64,000 nt of DNA from Cohnella phaseoli (GTDB lineage: Bacteria; Bacillota; Bacilli; Paenibacillales; Paenibacillaceae): NCBI RefSeq assembly GCF_003386235.1, contig NZ_QRDZ01000013.1, forward strand, positions 124,001-188,000, read 5' to 3'. A model generated the notes under the pieces. It saw only the letters and a list, made by a program, of their open reading frames with translations. It searched no databases and was not told the DNA's origin. A program made the position numbers and the translations under genes. Below, piece by piece: positions 1-9,746 of the stretch (its first letter is position 1; each line of letters begins with the position of its first letter).

Positions 1-20
1 CCGATCATATAATTTTTCAT
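1..20 (-). CDS. possible 5' end of a leftward gene cut by the window edge
   Basis: Reading leftward there is a GGAGG at about 32-36 and then an ATG at 20 followed by AAA AAT TAT ATG ATC, open to the window edge. A perfect ACTAC-N5-GTAGT box lies 41 bp upstream, as it does for other genes of this island. Only six codons are visible, so no product can be named and the start is a guess; the spacing from GGAGG to this ATG is long. Confidence 0.25.
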
Positions 21-61
21 AAAGTTCCCATACCTCCAATTGAGAAAGTTTTCCCTTATAC

Positions 62-76
62 ACTACGTATTGTAGT
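62..76. promoter_or_regulatory. BlaI-type operator box 1 (ACTAC-N5-GTAGT)
   Basis: Perfect inverted repeat ACTAC GTATT GTAGT. It lies 41 bp upstream of the possible leftward gene that leaves the window at its left end. It has the same arms as seven other perfect boxes in the first 24 kb. Confidence 0.7.
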
Positions 77-219
77 AGTTGAGAGCTATTGGGTCAACTA
101 GACAGATGATTAATAGAATGGTCTTCACAAGATTCACACACTTATTCCTATAGTCAGGACAACCGCATTTAAAAATAAGATGGGAATCTCTCATTTTTAT
201 ATTTGAGTATACCGGAAGA

Positions 220-248
220 TTGCGTTCATAAACTACATATTGTAGTAT
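220..248 (+). promoter_or_regulatory. promoter with embedded BlaI-type operator box 2
   Basis: A plausible -35 TTGCGT (220-225) and -10 TAGTAT (243-248) are separated by 17 bp. The perfect box ACTAC ATATT GTAGT at 232-246 fills the spacer and overlaps the -10, a standard repressor position. The start codon of the small lipoprotein gene is 43 bp downstream of the box. Confidence 0.65.
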
Positions 249-289
249 TTTATTCAAGTCCTCATCACAAACCCTGGAGGTGTAGAAAT

Positions 290-439
290 ATGAAATCAAA
301 TCGATTCATCGTGCTTCTTGTTTTATGCTTATCCTTAGTGGTGGCTGCTGGGTGCAGTAAGAATAACACTCCGCCCACTCCAAGCAACTCTGACGGCAGC
401 ATGAGTACAATGGATCACAGCACAATGGATATGGAATAA
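290..439 (+). CDS. small Met/His-rich lipoprotein, probably copper-binding
   Basis: A 49-residue precursor preceded by GGAGG (276-280). It has a short positive N-terminus (MKSNR), a hydrophobic core and a lipobox VAAGC near residue 20, so it should be a membrane-anchored lipoprotein outside the cytoplasm. The mature part is only about 30 residues and ends with Met, His and Asp clustered (GSMSTMDHSTMDME), resembling the metal-binding stretches of the two multicopper oxidases in this island. An operator-overlapped promoter lies just upstream. Family not recognised; copper binding is inferred from composition and context. Confidence 0.75.
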   Translation: MKSNRFIVLLVLCLSLVVAAGCSKNNTPPTPSNSDGSMSTMDHSTMDME

Positions 440-462
440 CATACGATATAAAGGTGTGATGG

Positions 463-500
463 GACTCGAATACAAAAAAAGTATTCGAGTCTCTTTCTGT
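463..500. terminator. bidirectional terminator hairpin
   Basis: Perfect 11-bp stem GACTCGAATAC/GTATTCGAGTC around a 7-nt A loop, then a T-rich run on the + strand. It separates the rightward lipoprotein gene from the convergent gene ending at 530. Confidence 0.8.
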
Positions 501-529
501 TTAAGAATCTGTCCCCTGAAACCGGTTGG

Positions 530-2764
530 TCAACCTGTTTCAGGATTTTGCATGCCTAGCTGAGGTTGAATCCAATACAATAAGCCATAGATAGCCCCCC
601 CGATCGCCAGCGTTGCAGCAAAACCGATCGTCATTGAAATCATGACCGACAACAATGAACCGGCTACAGTCATGAGTCCATTAATCCCCCAGCTTATGGC
701 AACAACATGAGGTGGAATTCGGCATAATCCATTAGGAAAAGGCATGCCCATAAAGAAGCCTAAAGGCACTAATAGGATCCCTACAACAATAAGTCGTGCG
801 AGTATGGGGAAACTAATCAAGTGGTCATTCCACCAGGTGATTGCCAAATTTACGCCAAGGGCATAAATCGCAGTGCAAATGAGTGAACCAAATCTTTGAT
901 TGGTCCCCATTCGCCATTTTCCAGTAACGAAACTACCGATGCCACCAGAAACCAGCAAAACGCCTAAAACGAGCACAAATGCATAAGTTGGATGGCCTAA
1001 AGTCAAAATCAATCGTTGTACAAGTGTTGTTTCGATGAGGATAAACCCGATCGCTATTCCTGAAAAATAAACGGCACGTCCCTTGGCGTAGTTTGTTTTC
1101 CGTACGATCATCAGAACCATCAAGAGGATTGCAAGGAGAAGCCATACAAAAACTTGCGGAACTCCGGATGTCATTTGATAGAAATACGGTTTATCGTCTC
1201 GGCTTGAAATGGTACTTAGTTGTTGTTCTTCTAACGTATTTGTCAGTAAACGATAGCTGTCCTGAACATAAGGAACATGAATCGGGATTTGCTGAATGCG
1301 TTTTGCTTCCTCCTTTAATCGTTGTGCATCCGACGTCTCAAATGGCTTTGAACCAATTAGTACCAGTGGACGCGTGATCAGGGTTCCACCCATCCCCCAT
1401 ACAACATGTCCCAAATGTAGATAAGTGCCAATGACGGCAAAATGGTTTTGAATTTGTGCGGATGGAATTCCTTGAGAAAGAAGCGCGTTTTCAGTTGCCT
1501 TCTTTACTTTAGCTAACTCTTTCTCATTATGAAGCAGAAAAGCAAGCTTTCCGCCTGGGTTTAACTTCGCCAAGTAAGCAGTGATGGCTTCCTGGGTAAA
1601 CAAATAATTTTCTGATAACGCAATGCCAAATCCATTTTCGGACTTCTTCTTCACAAGAGATAAGTAAATGACATCGTATTGATGCCGTGATTGTCGGATA
1701 TAACTTCGGCCATCAGAAATAATTGCGCGCACATTAGGTTGATGAAATACATCTCCAGAAAAAGCGGACAGTTCCTTAACCGCATTAAAACTTCCGGAAT
1801 TAATGTCGACGGCTTCAATCATTTGAAATCCAGCCAATTGCGCAGCCAGCACTTCTTGTCCTCCCCCTGCGCCAATAATCAAGGCTCGCTCTTTGGAAAA
1901 GAGCTGAAAAGCTAAATAGCTTGTCGTATTTCTTAAATAATCAACGAATTTCAAGTCGCCAGAGTATTTCGAAATGGGAGACATTGCTCCGCCATCAATC
2001 GTGATGTATAGCAATTGGCCGTCTCCGGCATCATATACGTCCGTCTTCGAGAAAGCATTCCAATCGGAGAATACGATTCGGGTGTTTTTCTCCGCCATAA
2101 AGACGTTGCTCGGACTCGTTTGATAAGATCGAAAGGGCAGCTGCTCGGTTATCGGAAGAATTGCGTTATACAGGAGGGAAAACAGGAGAATGTAATAAAC
2201 CGTTTTTTTACGGAAAAACGATTTATTCGTACGTGTAAATAAGCTCATCGCAAATAAACTTGCGGACAATAGAAAGATGGTTTGTATAGGGCTGGTTAAG
2301 TTCATAAGCGGGATGGCACTCACAGCGCCAAGACCTGCACCTGCCAAATCCGAAAAATATAGTAGATTTACTTCCTGATGTCGATGCTGCATCACAAAGG
2401 AAATCAACATCCCGCCAACAAGAAAAGGCAGAATGGCCAAAGCCGAATAGTACCAAATACCGGAATACGGCATGCGATACATGATCAAGACGACCGCGAC
2501 CAGCACGAGCGAAAAACCCCCAATCCATTCGCTGCGCAACTTATAGAAGTTTCCTGGCGATCGGCTCGACAAATAGCCGCCTATCCCAATCCCAAGCGTC
2601 GCTAAGGTAATCGCTAGAAATACCGCTTGATTTTCAAATATCGCTGAAAAAAAGCGGGATAAGCAAATCTCATATACGATGAGGGTGTATGCTGTTCCAA
2701 AGGTTAAGATCAAATCTTTCCGAATGGAGGCTTCCATCCCATCCATCCCTTCTTTCATGCACAC
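530..2764 (-). CDS. large membrane protein with spermidine synthase-like domain
   Basis: 744 residues. The N-terminal 200 residues hold several hydrophobic helices. Residues of about 290-430 form a Rossmann-type methyltransferase/spermidine synthase-like domain, with a nucleotide loop (ALIIGAGGGQEVLAA) followed by the acidic AVDIN motif. The C-terminal 200 residues are again polytopic. This matches the fused membrane plus spermine/spermidine synthase architecture; whether it makes polyamines cannot be told. The first codon is GTG at 2764; the ATG at 2758 has a better-spaced GGAG. It follows the multicopper oxidase gene on the same strand, with a hairpin between them, and may be co-transcribed with it. 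Confidence 0.8.
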   Translation of the reverse strand: MCMKEGMDGMEASIRKDLILTFGTAYTLIVYEICLSRFFSAIFENQAVFLAITLATLGIGIGGYLSSRSPGNFYKLRSEWIGGFSLVLVAVVLIMYRMPYSGIWYYSALAILPFLVGGMLISFVMQHRHQEVNLLYFSDLAGAGLGAVSAIPLMNLTSPIQTIFLLSASLFAMSLFTRTNKSFFRKKTVYYILLFSLLYNAILPITEQLPFRSYQTSPSNVFMAEKNTRIVFSDWNAFSKTDVYDAGDGQLLYITIDGGAMSPISKYSGDLKFVDYLRNTTSYLAFQLFSKERALIIGAGGGQEVLAAQLAGFQMIEAVDINSGSFNAVKELSAFSGDVFHQPNVRAIISDGRSYIRQSRHQYDVIYLSLVKKKSENGFGIALSENYLFTQEAITAYLAKLNPGGKLAFLLHNEKELAKVKKATENALLSQGIPSAQIQNHFAVIGTYLHLGHVVWGMGGTLITRPLVLIGSKPFETSDAQRLKEEAKRIQQIPIHVPYVQDSYRLLTNTLEEQQLSTISSRDDKPYFYQMTSGVPQVFVWLLLAILLMVLMIVRKTNYAKGRAVYFSGIAIGFILIETTLVQRLILTLGHPTYAFVLVLGVLLVSGGIGSFVTGKWRMGTNQRFGSLICTAIYALGVNLAITWWNDHLISFPILARLIVVGILLVPLGFFMGMPFPNGLCRIPPHVVAISWGINGLMTVAGSLLSVMISMTIGFAATLAIGGAIYGLLYWIQPQLGMQNPETG

Positions 2765-2768
2765 TCCA

Positions 2769-2797
2769 CTAACCGAAGCCCAAGAAGCTTCGGTTAG
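2769..2797. terminator. intergenic hairpin, possible attenuator
   Basis: Perfect 11-bp stem CTAACCGAAGC/GCTTCGGTTAG with a 7-nt loop, between the multicopper oxidase stop and the downstream membrane protein start. There is no T-run after it on the minus strand, so it is more likely an RNA processing or partial attenuation site than a full terminator. Confidence 0.6.
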
Positions 2798-2807
2798 GGA
2801 TCCATGT

Positions 2808-4052
2808 TTATTTTACGTACTTCACGAGTGCCATCAAACCGCCTGGCTCTATATCTGCATTGGTCGTATGATGCAATTCATGACAATGGAATACCCATTC
2901 TCCGGGATTGTCGGCAATGAAGTCAATGTCGTACGTTTCTCCCGGATTGACGGTGACGGTATTCATAATCTGGGGGTTAGTTAAGGGGTGTCCGTCTTTT
3001 GCAATAACCCGAAAATCGTGGCCATGCAAATGCATAGGATGTACGCCATTGCTGATATTGGCCAGACGAAGACGAACAAGCTCGCCATTTTTGACTTCAA
3101 TCGGTTGCGTGTCTGGAAACGATTTCCCGTTAATGGTCCAATAATTGTAATCCATGCCCATTACCGTACTTCCAGTCTTATCGCCAGAAGGTTTAGAGGG
3201 CATTTCCATTTGGGCATGCGGATGATTTGGGCTGCTTTTGGTTTGAAGTCCTTTGTTCATCATGCTTCTGATGTTCTCTTTTTTCTTTTGGGAAACATTT
3301 TGATCATTTGACATGCCAGTCATGGCGTCATCCCCCATGTTAGGCATTTCCTCTTTTCCTTGTCCACCAGCTTCGTTCGCGATATTCCACCCGCCAAACA
3401 TAAAGGTGTATTCTCGATCGTGTTTTAAATTCTCATTCTGAGGATCAATGATCAGCAGCCCGTACAACCCTTTGTCGATTTGTTGAATACTGTTAAAGTG
3501 AGAGTGATACATATAGGTGCCAGCATGATTGGCAACAAACTCATAGGTAAACGTTTCTCCAGGTTTGATGGCGTGTTGCGTGAAGGCGGGTACGCCATCC
3601 ATCTTGTTCGGTACATGCAGCCCATGCCAATGAATTGAGGTTTCTTCCGGCAGACTGTTTTTGAGGATGACCCGAATCATGTCACCCTCTTTCGCTCGAA
3701 TTAGTGGGCCTGGTACCGTGGCATTAAACGTATAAGCATCTGCCTTCACGCCTGAAACGAGCTCCCATTTCGATATTTTGGCTTCGAGTTTGATTTCCCT
3801 TAGTTGCCCTGTCGGTTGGATCGAGTCGGGTTCAGACAAAGCAGGTAAGCTTCTTAATTTCTTGGTTGTCAAAATCGAATCAGAGCTGTCTTTTTTTTCT
3901 GACTTGGCCAATGACCTAACTTTTTCCCCATCATGGAGTTGTTGTTGTTTGACGTGTGATGATTCAATTGCAGCCCTCTGGTTCACGGAACTGCAGCTAA
4001 CCAAAAGCAATAAAGCAGAAAACGTTGCAATTGTATGCCAAACATGCTTCAT
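2808..4052 (-). CDS. multicopper oxidase lipoprotein
   Basis: 414 residues from the ATG at 4052, which has GGAGG 8 bp upstream; an ATG two codons earlier is too close to it. The N-terminus is a lipoprotein signal (LLLLVSC). The four copper-ligand blocks of multicopper oxidases are all present in order: IHWHGLH, MYHSHFN, HPMHLHGHDF and FHCHELHH. Between the second and third lies an insert rich in Met and His (about residues 225-295), likely for copper capture. Expected role is periphery oxidation of Cu(I) to the less toxic Cu(II), or laccase-type chemistry. A degenerate relative of the island's operator may lie at 4070-4089, but I could not fit it to the consensus. The next gene on this strand encodes a spermidine synthase-like membrane protein. 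Confidence 0.9.
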   Translation of the reverse strand: MKHVWHTIATFSALLLLVSCSSVNQRAAIESSHVKQQQLHDGEKVRSLAKSEKKDSSDSILTTKKLRSLPALSEPDSIQPTGQLREIKLEAKISKWELVSGVKADAYTFNATVPGPLIRAKEGDMIRVILKNSLPEETSIHWHGLHVPNKMDGVPAFTQHAIKPGETFTYEFVANHAGTYMYHSHFNSIQQIDKGLYGLLIIDPQNENLKHDREYTFMFGGWNIANEAGGQGKEEMPNMGDDAMTGMSNDQNVSQKKKENIRSMMNKGLQTKSSPNHPHAQMEMPSKPSGDKTGSTVMGMDYNYWTINGKSFPDTQPIEVKNGELVRLRLANISNGVHPMHLHGHDFRVIAKDGHPLTNPQIMNTVTVNPGETYDIDFIADNPGEWVFHCHELHHTTNADIEPGGLMALVKYVK

Positions 4053-4163
4053 CGCCATGTCCTCCTTCTACTATCGTATGGACGGTAGTATGGATAGATG
4101 GCGAACATGTTATACCAACAAAATCCATTTTAATTTAATGCCTATCCTACAGCTCTCATGATA

Positions 4164-5462
4164 TCAAGAGAATAAATTCACGATGGACTTGAACAGGGAT
4201 GAAAAAAAATTGCCGATCGCTTGCAAGAGTAAGCGAAACCACCCTGATTTTTCGACATCTTCGTTTGCGATTAAATCCACGGTACGGCTATACGGTTGAC
4301 CGTTCAACGAATAGGTAATCGTCGCAGTCCCTAAAATGGTTCCCTGTTTTATTGGCGCGACAAGTTTGCTCTTATCCACGATCTCCGCTTGAATCTCCAA
4401 TTGCGGTTCTTCCCCTTTTGCCACCATAAACCGCAAATCCGTATTCGTCACGAGATCGATCATTGTTTGTTTACCCTTATCGACTTTCGCCGTCTCGAAA
4501 CCTTTAAGTTTGGATTTTGCCGGCAGCACGGTTTTCGGCTCAAACCGGCTGAACCCGTAATCCAACAATTTTTTCGTTTCCGTAAATCGTTTGGATTCAG
4601 AGGCTGTGCCCATCACGACGCTGATGAGTCGAGTCCCTTCACGTTCCGCCGTTCCGGTAAAACAATAGCCGGCTTCATCGGTGAAGCCTGTCTTCATGCC
4701 ATCCAACCCATCATACGCAAAGCTCTTTAACGCCGGAACCTCTTTATTCCCTTCAAGCATCCAATTGTAATTAATGATCGGTTTTTCATCACGTTTCCTG
4801 AATTGATACGAAGGCAAGCTGGAGATCTCTAAAAAGTCGGGATGTTCCTTTTGTATGGCAAGGGCCAAAAAAGCTGCGTCGCGAGCGGACATGACCGTTT
4901 CGCCATCGATGGATTGGGGTCCTTCCTTCATATCGACTCGGCCTAAACCCGTTGCGTTAATAAAGTGAGCCTTATCCAGTTGGAGTTTTTTAGCCGTTTC
5001 ATTCATTCTGATCGCAAACGCTTCTTCTGTTCCAGCGATATGTTCAGCCAAAGCTACCGTTGCGTCATTTGCCGACCCCACTGCCATGGCGATAAAAAGT
5101 TCTTTCACGGTATGATTGTCTCCAGCGGCTAAAAACACTTTTGACCCTACCGTATCCTGCGCATTTTGAGACACGACCACAGTATTTTCCCAGCTTAATC
5201 TTCCACTTTTTATTTCTTTCATCACGATAAATTCTGTCATCATTTTGGACATACTGGCGGGTGGGTAAGCGATATCGGCATTGGATTGATATAAAATCTG
5301 CCCCGTACTCGCATCAAGCAAAATAGCCGACTTGGCTTCCAGTATGAGGTCCAGGGGGACTTTTCCAGCCTGTTCATCTTCTCCTGCCATCGCCGCGAGA
5401 GGAAATAACGTAAAGACTGTATACCACGCGAGGAAGAGATAAATCCATCTTTTTTGCATCAC
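4164..5462 (-). CDS. D-alanyl-D-alanine carboxypeptidase, PBP5 type
   Basis: 432 residues with an N-terminal signal peptide ending near AMA. The three penicillin-binding signatures are intact: SxxK in PASMSKMM (about residue 72), SxN in VGSANDA (about 134) and KTG in GMKTGFTDE (about 240). After the catalytic domain there is a PBP5-type beta domain and a C-terminal amphipathic segment that should anchor it to the membrane. It trims the terminal D-Ala from peptidoglycan stem peptides. Start is GTG 5462 or the adjacent ATG 5459, both behind GGAG. It diverges from a response regulator/kinase pair, which may control it. A second, altered member lies at 17015-18253. Confidence 0.9.
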   Translation of the reverse strand: MMQKRWIYLFLAWYTVFTLFPLAAMAGEDEQAGKVPLDLILEAKSAILLDASTGQILYQSNADIAYPPASMSKMMTEFIVMKEIKSGRLSWENTVVVSQNAQDTVGSKVFLAAGDNHTVKELFIAMAVGSANDATVALAEHIAGTEEAFAIRMNETAKKLQLDKAHFINATGLGRVDMKEGPQSIDGETVMSARDAAFLALAIQKEHPDFLEISSLPSYQFRKRDEKPIINYNWMLEGNKEVPALKSFAYDGLDGMKTGFTDEAGYCFTGTAEREGTRLISVVMGTASESKRFTETKKLLDYGFSRFEPKTVLPAKSKLKGFETAKVDKGKQTMIDLVTNTDLRFMVAKGEEPQLEIQAEIVDKSKLVAPIKQGTILGTATITYSLNGQPYSRTVDLIANEDVEKSGWFRLLLQAIGNFFSSLFKSIVNLFS

Positions 5463-5555
5463 ATGTATTCACTCCTATTTTAAATATGCGAATGTTTTTC
5501 TTCACCGTTTCTTTGAAATCTTCGGTTACAATACGTGTTAGAGGAGGCTTACGAA

Positions 5556-6296
5556 ATGACAATTGACTTTTTTTCTTATCCTACAAACAAGAAGATCTTG
5601 ATCGTAGACGACGAGGAGCCGATGCGTGAATTGTTACAGCTCTATCTGACTGCAGAAGGCTTTGAGACGGATTCGGCAATAGATGGTGAAGAAGCCATTA
5701 GACGATTAAAAGCGGGCACCTATGACTTAATACTGCTTGATCTCATGATGCCGAAAATGGATGGGTTAGACGTGTGCAAATGGATTCGCCAAGTGTCAAC
5801 CGTCCCCATCATCATGTTAACCGCTCGAGATGAAACCATTGACAAAGTCGTCGGACTTAAGATCGGGGCCGATGATTATTTAACTAAACCTTTCGATCGG
5901 GCGGAATTAATGGCGCGTATTCATTCCCTGTTTAGAAGAGGGAATCTCAAACCAAGGGATGAGACGCCGGAACGTCCAATTCGCAAAGCGGTGTTGACCT
6001 ATGAGGCGCTGCACCTCAATATGCAAAACCACCAAGTTTTTTATCGGGATCGCGAACTCCTTCTCACGCCCAAAGAATATGCCCTGCTTAAGCTGTTCTT
6101 GTCGAATAAAGAGCGAATCTTTCAACGCGAAGATATTCTTGAACTGTTATGGAAAAACCGTACGATTAACGATGACCGAACCGTAGATACGCATCTCAAA
6201 AATCTAAGGGATAAGTTGACTCAAGCCGGCATCCCTGGCCATCAAGTCATCAAAACCGTATGGGGAACGGGATTTATTTGTCATGAAGATACTTAG
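5556..6296 (+). CDS. OmpR-family response regulator
   Basis: 246 residues from ATG 5556, which has GAGGAGG 7 bp upstream; an in-frame GTG at 5535 lies before that ribosome site and is unlikely. The receiver domain (residues about 13-125) shows the acidic pair VDDEE, the phospho-acceptor D62 in LLDLMMP, the switch T in MLTARDE and the K in LTKPFD. A winged-helix DNA-binding domain of OmpR/PhoB type fills the C-terminus, ending GTGFICHE. It overlaps the kinase gene by 14 bp, so the two are co-translated. Target genes are unknown; the adjacent carboxypeptidase is a candidate. Confidence 0.92.
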   Translation: MTIDFFSYPTNKKILIVDDEEPMRELLQLYLTAEGFETDSAIDGEEAIRRLKAGTYDLILLDLMMPKMDGLDVCKWIRQVSTVPIIMLTARDETIDKVVGLKIGADDYLTKPFDRAELMARIHSLFRRGNLKPRDETPERPIRKAVLTYEALHLNMQNHQVFYRDRELLLTPKEYALLKLFLSNKERIFQREDILELLWKNRTINDDRTVDTHLKNLRDKLTQAGIPGHQVIKTVWGTGFICHEDT

Positions 6297-7722
6297 ACCT
6301 GACAGCATTGCCGTCAAACTCGGTGCGATTTTCATCCTGTTGTTCATGGTGCTTATTTTTGCGGTCCAAGCCGTACTTTACATGCTATTTATCCGCTTCT
6401 ATACGGCCGATGTTCTCAACGAGCAAATTCAACGTACCCAGCGTTATGCCGAAGTATTAAGCGATCATTTCGATCCACCGACCATTCAGCATCTCCTTCT
6501 CGTAGAGAGCGGAGCGGACCATCTTATGCTCATCTTGGATCAAGCTGGAAACAGTCGGGGGCAATCTGAAGGAATCTCGGATCTGCCTCCTCAAGAACTT
6601 CAACAAATCACGGAACACGGCTCGCTGGATCATGGCGGTCCTGTCTTAAAGTCGAATTGGAAGAACGACCCCTTTTTTGTGACGGAAGCCTCTATTGTTA
6701 CAAAAGGACAACCCTTAGGCAGAGTATTGATGTTTAGCACGACAGATCCGATCAGATCCGCAGCTCAAACTTTGAAAAATACGTTTTTTGGCGTTGCTTT
6801 CATTGTTCTTTTTCTTGGGGCAGCGATGATTTTGCTGGTTACCCGTCGGATCGTGCAGCCTCTCCTTCGTATGATCAAAATCACGCAACAAATCTCTCAG
6901 GGGAAGCACGTAACAACGATTACGGCCGTTGGAAATGACGAAATTGCCCAGCTATCACATGCCATCAATCGCATGTCTCAGAACATCGAATTTTACAAAC
7001 AGCAACGCAAACAATTCTTGGCGGATATTTCCCATGAACTACGGACGCCGATCACTTATATGAAAGGCTACTCGGAAGTTCTCATCCATGAACTCGAAGG
7101 ATCGAAGGAAAGCCGTAAGAAATACTTAAGGCTCATTTATGATCAAAGCCATCAGCTTCAGCACCTGATTGAGGATTTATTCGAACTTGCCAAACTTGAA
7201 GAAGGAACCTATTCCCTTGACTTGAGCAAGACATCGTTGGACAAGATGATGCAAAATGTCTTAGGCATGATGGCGGATTCCATCGAGCAATCCGGCATTA
7301 CCTTAAACTATAACCCTTCCTTGACCCCGCTTTTTGTTCAAGGCGACGCCAAGCGATTGCAGCAAGTCGTCATCAATGTGCTGGATAATGCACACAAATA
7401 TTCGTCAATAGGCGGTTCCATCACCGTTTCCACCTTAAAGGAAGAAACTTTCGGTCTCTTGATCATCTCGGATACCGGGATCGGCATACCGGCTGAAGAT
7501 CTCCCGCATATTTGGGATAGGCTTTATCGTGTCGATCGGTCACGCTCCCGCGCAACGGGTGGAACGGGGATCGGCCTGTCCATCTGCAAGGAAATCGTCA
7601 CACTGCATCAGGGAAGCATTCAGGCGGAGAGTACCGAAGGCCAAGGGACAACCTTCTCTATCCGCATTCCATTATTCGAAGACACGACCGAAAAGAATCA
7701 AACGGATGCCGACTGTAAATAG
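6283..7722 (+). CDS. sensor histidine kinase
   Basis: 479 residues. Two membrane segments (about 12-33 and 168-187) enclose an extracellular sensor of about 130 residues with no recognisable ligand motif. A HAMP region follows, then the H-box DISHELRTP with the phosphorylated His at residue 251, and an ATPase domain with N, G1 (DTGIGIP) and G2 (GGTGIGL) boxes. It is the partner of the overlapping response regulator. It ends 5 bp before the convergent AsnB stop. Confidence 0.92.
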   Translation: MKILRPDSIAVKLGAIFILLFMVLIFAVQAVLYMLFIRFYTADVLNEQIQRTQRYAEVLSDHFDPPTIQHLLLVESGADHLMLILDQAGNSRGQSEGISDLPPQELQQITEHGSLDHGGPVLKSNWKNDPFFVTEASIVTKGQPLGRVLMFSTTDPIRSAAQTLKNTFFGVAFIVLFLGAAMILLVTRRIVQPLLRMIKITQQISQGKHVTTITAVGNDEIAQLSHAINRMSQNIEFYKQQRKQFLADISHELRTPITYMKGYSEVLIHELEGSKESRKKYLRLIYDQSHQLQHLIEDLFELAKLEEGTYSLDLSKTSLDKMMQNVLGMMADSIEQSGITLNYNPSLTPLFVQGDAKRLQQVVINVLDNAHKYSSIGGSITVSTLKEETFGLLIISDTGIGIPAEDLPHIWDRLYRVDRSRSRATGGTGIGLSICKEIVTLHQGSIQAESTEGQGTTFSIRIPLFEDTTEKNQTDADCK

Positions 7723-7727
7723 CCGCC

Positions 7728-9602
7728 TTATACTGACGGCGAAAAGCTGAACTGTTCGATGTACATCTGGTGCCAAAGGACAAAAATAAGTATCGTCCAC
7801 AGCTTCCGGCTCGCATCCACTTTACCCTCTCGATGATCGCTCAACAGTTGCAACGCATGTGTTTTATTGATCCAAGGGATGTCTGGAGAAGCTTGCAACA
7901 CCTCTCTGGCCCAACCGTACCATTCATTTTTAAGCCAAACGCGTATTGGTACGGGAAAGCCCAGTTTTTTGCGTGTTTTGACTTCAGACGGTATGAAGTC
8001 TTTCATCGCTTCGCGCAGTAACCGTTTGGTTGTTCCTAGATGAGTCACTTTGAATTTAGTCGGAAGGGTGCTTGCAAATTGAAACACAACGGGATCCACA
8101 AAAGGGACCCTTAATTCCAACGAATGCGCCATGGACATTTTATCCGCTTTCATCAGAATATTTCCCCTCAGCCATGTATGAATATCGATGTATTGCATTT
8201 TCGATACATCGTCATAAAACTTAGCTTTCTCGTATAATGGGGACGTGATATCCTGTGCAACGGAAAAGTCTGCAGCATGATGCGCAGGTAAGTTTAATAC
8301 GTTTCCTTTCTCCGCTTCTTCGAAGATTTTGGCATTTCCATAAAACCGCTGTTGCAGCGGCCGACTCCCCCGCTCGAAATAACTCTTGCCTTTTATGCCG
8401 GTTGGCATGAACCGCGCTACTCTCCCCATCAAATTTCGCATGCCCATTGGCATTTGCTCGAACAATCTTAAAGAAAGAGGCTCCCGGTAAATGTTGTATC
8501 CACCAAAAAACTCATCTGCCCCCTCGCCTGAGAACACGACTTTCACGTGCCGACTGGCTAACTGCGAAACAAAAAAGATGCCTGCGGCTGAAGGGTCTGC
8601 GACAGGTTCGTCCATATGCCAAATGATTTTAGGCAGCGAACCAAGATAAGAATGGGCATTGACCATGATTTCGTGATGGTCTGTCCCGAGGTAGGAAGCG
8701 GTTTTTCTCGCCAATGCTAATTCGCTGTATCCTTCCGATTCAAAGCCAACAGAAAATGTTTTTGTGGGTTCCCATTGTTGGAGCATGCCCACCAAACTGC
8801 TTGAATCGATCCCTCCAGAAAGAAAAGCGCCTCTGGCCACATCACTGTTGCGATGCAAGTAGACGGAATTTTCCAACACGGCTCGGGCTTCTTCGGCCAT
8901 ATCGTCAAACGATCGGGTATGTTCGGGTATAAACTTCACCTCGTAGTAAGATCTCGTCGTCAGTATCCCGTTTTTAATGGTTAACGTATGCCCAGCCATT
9001 AGCTTGTGAATGGACCTGAACATGGTCGCCGGCTCTGGTACGTATTGAAACGTAAGATAGTCATGAAACGATTGTCCATCCACTTCCCGGTCGACTTTTC
9101 CGGAAGCCAGTAAGGACTTGATTTCTGAAGCGACCATATATCCATAAGGCGTTTCACAGTAATAGATTGGCTTAATCCCAAACGGATCCCGGGCAGCAAA
9201 CAGCTCTTCAAATCTACTATCCCAGATGACAAATCCAAACATGCCTCTCAAATGTTTCACGCATTCTTGCCCGGTTTCTTCATACAAGCGCAAAAGGACT
9301 TCTGTATCCGAATCGGTACGAAATTCATGTCCCTTCTCTCCTAGCCAGGAACGAAGCTCGAGGTAGTTGTAGATCTCTCCATTAAAAACAAGACAGATAT
9401 TTCTATTGTTATTGACCATCGGTTGAGCGCCCTTAGTTAAATCCAGAATGCTTAATCTCCGAAAACCTAAACCTACATGTCCATCGATCTGCAATCCCTC
9501 ATCATCCGGTCCACGATGAGCCATCATATTCGTCATGTTCTGAAGCATTTCCGCATTTACGGGAACACGATTGTGATTATATACGGCAACTAAACCACAC
9601 AT
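7728..9602 (-). CDS. asnB: asparagine synthase (glutamine-hydrolysing) family protein
   Basis: 624 residues. The mature enzyme would begin at the catalytic Cys2 (MCGLVAV) of the N-terminal glutaminase domain; RRLSILDL and the NGEIYNY block are also present. The synthetase domain has the PP-loop SGGIDSS near residue 265. The family makes asparagine, but in Bacillus AsnB amidates diaminopimelate of peptidoglycan, and members in envelope-stress clusters often do the same. Here it sits among carboxypeptidases and NlpC/P60 hydrolases, which favours a wall-amidating role (inference). Ribosome site GGAG is 9 bp before the start. A perfect BlaI-type box lies 129 bp upstream. Confidence 0.9.
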   Translation of the reverse strand: MCGLVAVYNHNRVPVNAEMLQNMTNMMAHRGPDDEGLQIDGHVGLGFRRLSILDLTKGAQPMVNNNRNICLVFNGEIYNYLELRSWLGEKGHEFRTDSDTEVLLRLYEETGQECVKHLRGMFGFVIWDSRFEELFAARDPFGIKPIYYCETPYGYMVASEIKSLLASGKVDREVDGQSFHDYLTFQYVPEPATMFRSIHKLMAGHTLTIKNGILTTRSYYEVKFIPEHTRSFDDMAEEARAVLENSVYLHRNSDVARGAFLSGGIDSSSLVGMLQQWEPTKTFSVGFESEGYSELALARKTASYLGTDHHEIMVNAHSYLGSLPKIIWHMDEPVADPSAAGIFFVSQLASRHVKVVFSGEGADEFFGGYNIYREPLSLRLFEQMPMGMRNLMGRVARFMPTGIKGKSYFERGSRPLQQRFYGNAKIFEEAEKGNVLNLPAHHAADFSVAQDITSPLYEKAKFYDDVSKMQYIDIHTWLRGNILMKADKMSMAHSLELRVPFVDPVVFQFASTLPTKFKVTHLGTTKRLLREAMKDFIPSEVKTRKKLGFPVPIRVWLKNEWYGWAREVLQASPDIPWINKTHALQLLSDHREGKVDASRKLWTILIFVLWHQMYIEQFSFSPSV

Positions 9603-9731
9603 CCTTCATTTCTCCTACCTCTCACTTTATCTCTTCTCCCATTCTAATGAGGCTTTCTATACGTTTCGTGATGGAAATATAACAACTCCACTTGCATTTC
9701 TTCACGGGTTCTTCATGATGGATTAGTAAAC

Positions 9732-9746
9732 ACTACGGAATGTAGT
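9732..9746. promoter_or_regulatory. BlaI-type operator box 3
   Basis: Perfect ACTAC GGAAT GTAGT in the divergent region between AsnB and the NlpC/P60 gene (129 bp from the first start, 163 bp from the second). It could serve either or both. The rest of this 307-bp intergenic region holds no other feature I can support. Confidence 0.7.

Noticed and set aside
4070..4089. Box-like sequence upstream of the first multicopper oxidase (ACTAT ... GTAGT)
   Set aside because: Spacing and left arm do not fit the ACTAC-N5-GTAGT consensus; not counted as an operator.
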